In this document: positions 12,548-13,402 of the stretch, piece by piece
How positions within the stretch are numbered: the first letter of the stretch is position 1
How the letters are laid out: each line of letters opens with the position of its first letter
NCBI GenBank assembly: GCA_030596145.1
Contig: JAUVKS010000027.1
Coordinates: forward strand, 1-13,402
Direction: 5' to 3'
From: Pseudomonadota bacterium
Lineage (GTDB): Bacteria; Desulfobacterota; Syntrophia; Syntrophales; JADFWA01
DNA: 13,402 nucleotides
Position numbers and translations under genes: made by a program
Notes under the pieces: model-generated
Told to the model about the DNA's origin: nothing
The model's database searches: none
Seen by the model: only the letters and a program-made list of their open reading frames with translations

Positions 12548-13402
12548 ATGAATCCAGAGGTATTCAGAGAATATGATGTCAGGGGAGTTGTTGACAGGGA
12601 TTTGAACTTCGACTTTGTTTATAACCTGGGGAGAGCCATCGGTACCTATGGGATCAACCATGGGGTGAAAACCATGACAGTTGGAAGGGACTGCCGCCTC
12701 AGTTCTGAAGAATATCAAGGTGCCATCAAGAATGGAATCAGAGCTACGGGTATAAATGTGATAGACATTGGTCTTTGCGCCACCCCAATTCTCTATTTCT
12801 CCATCAGGCATCTCAATACAGACGGCGGAGTAATGGTAACCGGAAGCCACAATCCTCCCGAATTCAACGGATTCAAGATATGTATCGGGCCAGATACTAT
12901 CTACGGGGAAGAGATACAAAAATTAAGAAAAATAATGGAAGATGAAAACTATATTTCCGGAGAAGGAACTTCAGATCAAGAAGATATATCAAAACCCTAT
13001 CTGGACTATCTACATGAAAGTGTTGAAATAAAAGATGGATTAAACGTCGTACTGGATGCCGGAAATGGTGTGGGTGGAGTGTTCGCCATTCCCTTATTTG
13101 AGAGGTTCGGTTGTAACGTAACCGATATATATTGCGATATGGATGGAAATTTTCCGAATCATTTCCCCGACCCTACCGTTCCCGAAAATCTCGTAAAACT
13201 TATTGCCCTTGTAAAAGAAAAAAAAGCCGATATTGGAATAGCTTACGATGGTGACGCCGACAGAATTGGCGTCATCTCCGACACGGGAGAAATACTTTGG
13301 GGAGATGAACTTCTTTTGCTCTTTTCAAGGTTTATTTTGCAGGAGAGTCCGGGTGCCACAATAATAGGGGAAGTCAAATGCTCTCAAAGACTCTATGACG
13401 AT
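12548..13402 (+). CDS. Phosphomannomutase/phosphoglucomutase, N-terminal part (cut by window edge)
   Basis: From ATG 12548 the frame stays open for 285 codons to the window end. It begins MNPEVFREYDVRGVVDRDL, the usual opening of the alpha-D-phosphohexomutase family. The phosphoserine loop TGSHNPPEFNGFK places the catalytic Ser at residue 100, and the Mg-binding loop is DGDADR at 234-239. The enzyme interconverts hexose 1- and 6-phosphates in the cytosol, feeding GDP-mannose or UDP-glucose for LPS and capsule. Mannose and glucose forms cannot be told apart without the sugar-binding C-terminal half, which is missing. GGGAG lies about 8 bases upstream of the ATG. It is divergent from hflKC and separated from it by 249 bases of repeats. 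Confidence 0.93.
   Translation, partial: MNPEVFREYDVRGVVDRDLNFDFVYNLGRAIGTYGINHGVKTMTVGRDCRLSSEEYQGAIKNGIRATGINVIDIGLCATPILYFSIRHLNTDGGVMVTGSHNPPEFNGFKICIGPDTIYGEEIQKLRKIMEDENYISGEGTSDQEDISKPYLDYLHESVEIKDGLNVVLDAGNGVGGVFAIPLFERFGCNVTDIYCDMDGNFPNHFPDPTVPENLVKLIALVKEKKADIGIAYDGDADRIGVISDTGEILWGDELLLLFSRFILQESPGATIIGEVKCSQRLYDD

Noticed and set aside
12521..12919. Minus-strand frame of 132 codons
   Set aside because: It is the shadow of the phosphomutase coding frame, which continues open to the window end with catalytic motifs in order.

Overview
The window reads as chromosome from a Gram-negative, probably anaerobic bacterium, most likely a deltaproteobacterium (Desulfobacterota). This taxonomic call is inference. 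It rests on sigma-54 regulation, cobalamin-dependent acyl-CoA chemistry, hflKC, a secreted Liv-type binding protein and many ATTCCC-N8-GGGAAT repeats. No rRNA or tRNA gene was seen.

Layout, left to right. (1) 1-3712, all on the minus strand, is an acyl-CoA catabolic cluster. In transcription order it holds a B12-dependent acyl-CoA mutase large subunit, its cobalamin-binding small subunit, a MeaB-type G-protein chaperone, a 69-codon scar that fuses a piece of an acyl-CoA dehydrogenase to the last motif of an acyl-CoA ligase, and the start of an intact acyl-CoA dehydrogenase. (2) 3713-4413 is a gene-poor stretch. It holds a textbook -24/-12 (sigma-54) promoter facing the mutase, a decayed repeat, and what looks like the tail of a decayed DUF35-type protein. 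(3) 4414-8690, minus strand, is a probable operon: an alpha-methylacyl-CoA racemase-like CaiB/BaiF protein, a soluble GAF-PAS histidine kinase, and an NtrC/AtoC-type sigma-54 activator. (4) 9039-10169, plus strand, is an orphan periplasmic binding protein divergent from the racemase operon. (5) 10367-12298, minus strand, is hflK-hflC. (6) 12548 to the end, plus strand, is the first part of a phosphomannomutase/phosphoglucomutase. Regions 5 and 6 look like ordinary housekeeping genes.

How it may work together. The mutase cannot simply be called methylmalonyl-CoA mutase. At almost every position I could align by eye to the substrate pocket of the Propionibacterium enzyme it differs: Tyr89 to Val, Arg207 to Gly, His244 to Asp, Asn236 to Tyr, His328 to Ala, Asn366 to Cys. 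The fold, the cobalamin motif and the chaperone are intact. Its size (563 residues plus a 140-residue partner) matches the isobutyryl-/2-hydroxyisobutyryl-CoA mutase type. Next to it are a racemase for 2-methyl-branched acyl-CoA, an acyl-CoA dehydrogenase, ligase debris and a cytosolic two-component system of the class that acts on sigma-54 promoters. A good sigma-54 promoter lies directly upstream of the mutase. The most interesting hypothesis is therefore an inducible carbon-skeleton-rearrangement pathway for an unidentified branched acyl-CoA, sensed in the cytoplasm.

The mutase cluster is clearly richer in G+C than the neighbouring regulatory genes and has gene debris on both sides, which suggests acquisition and trimming by recombination.
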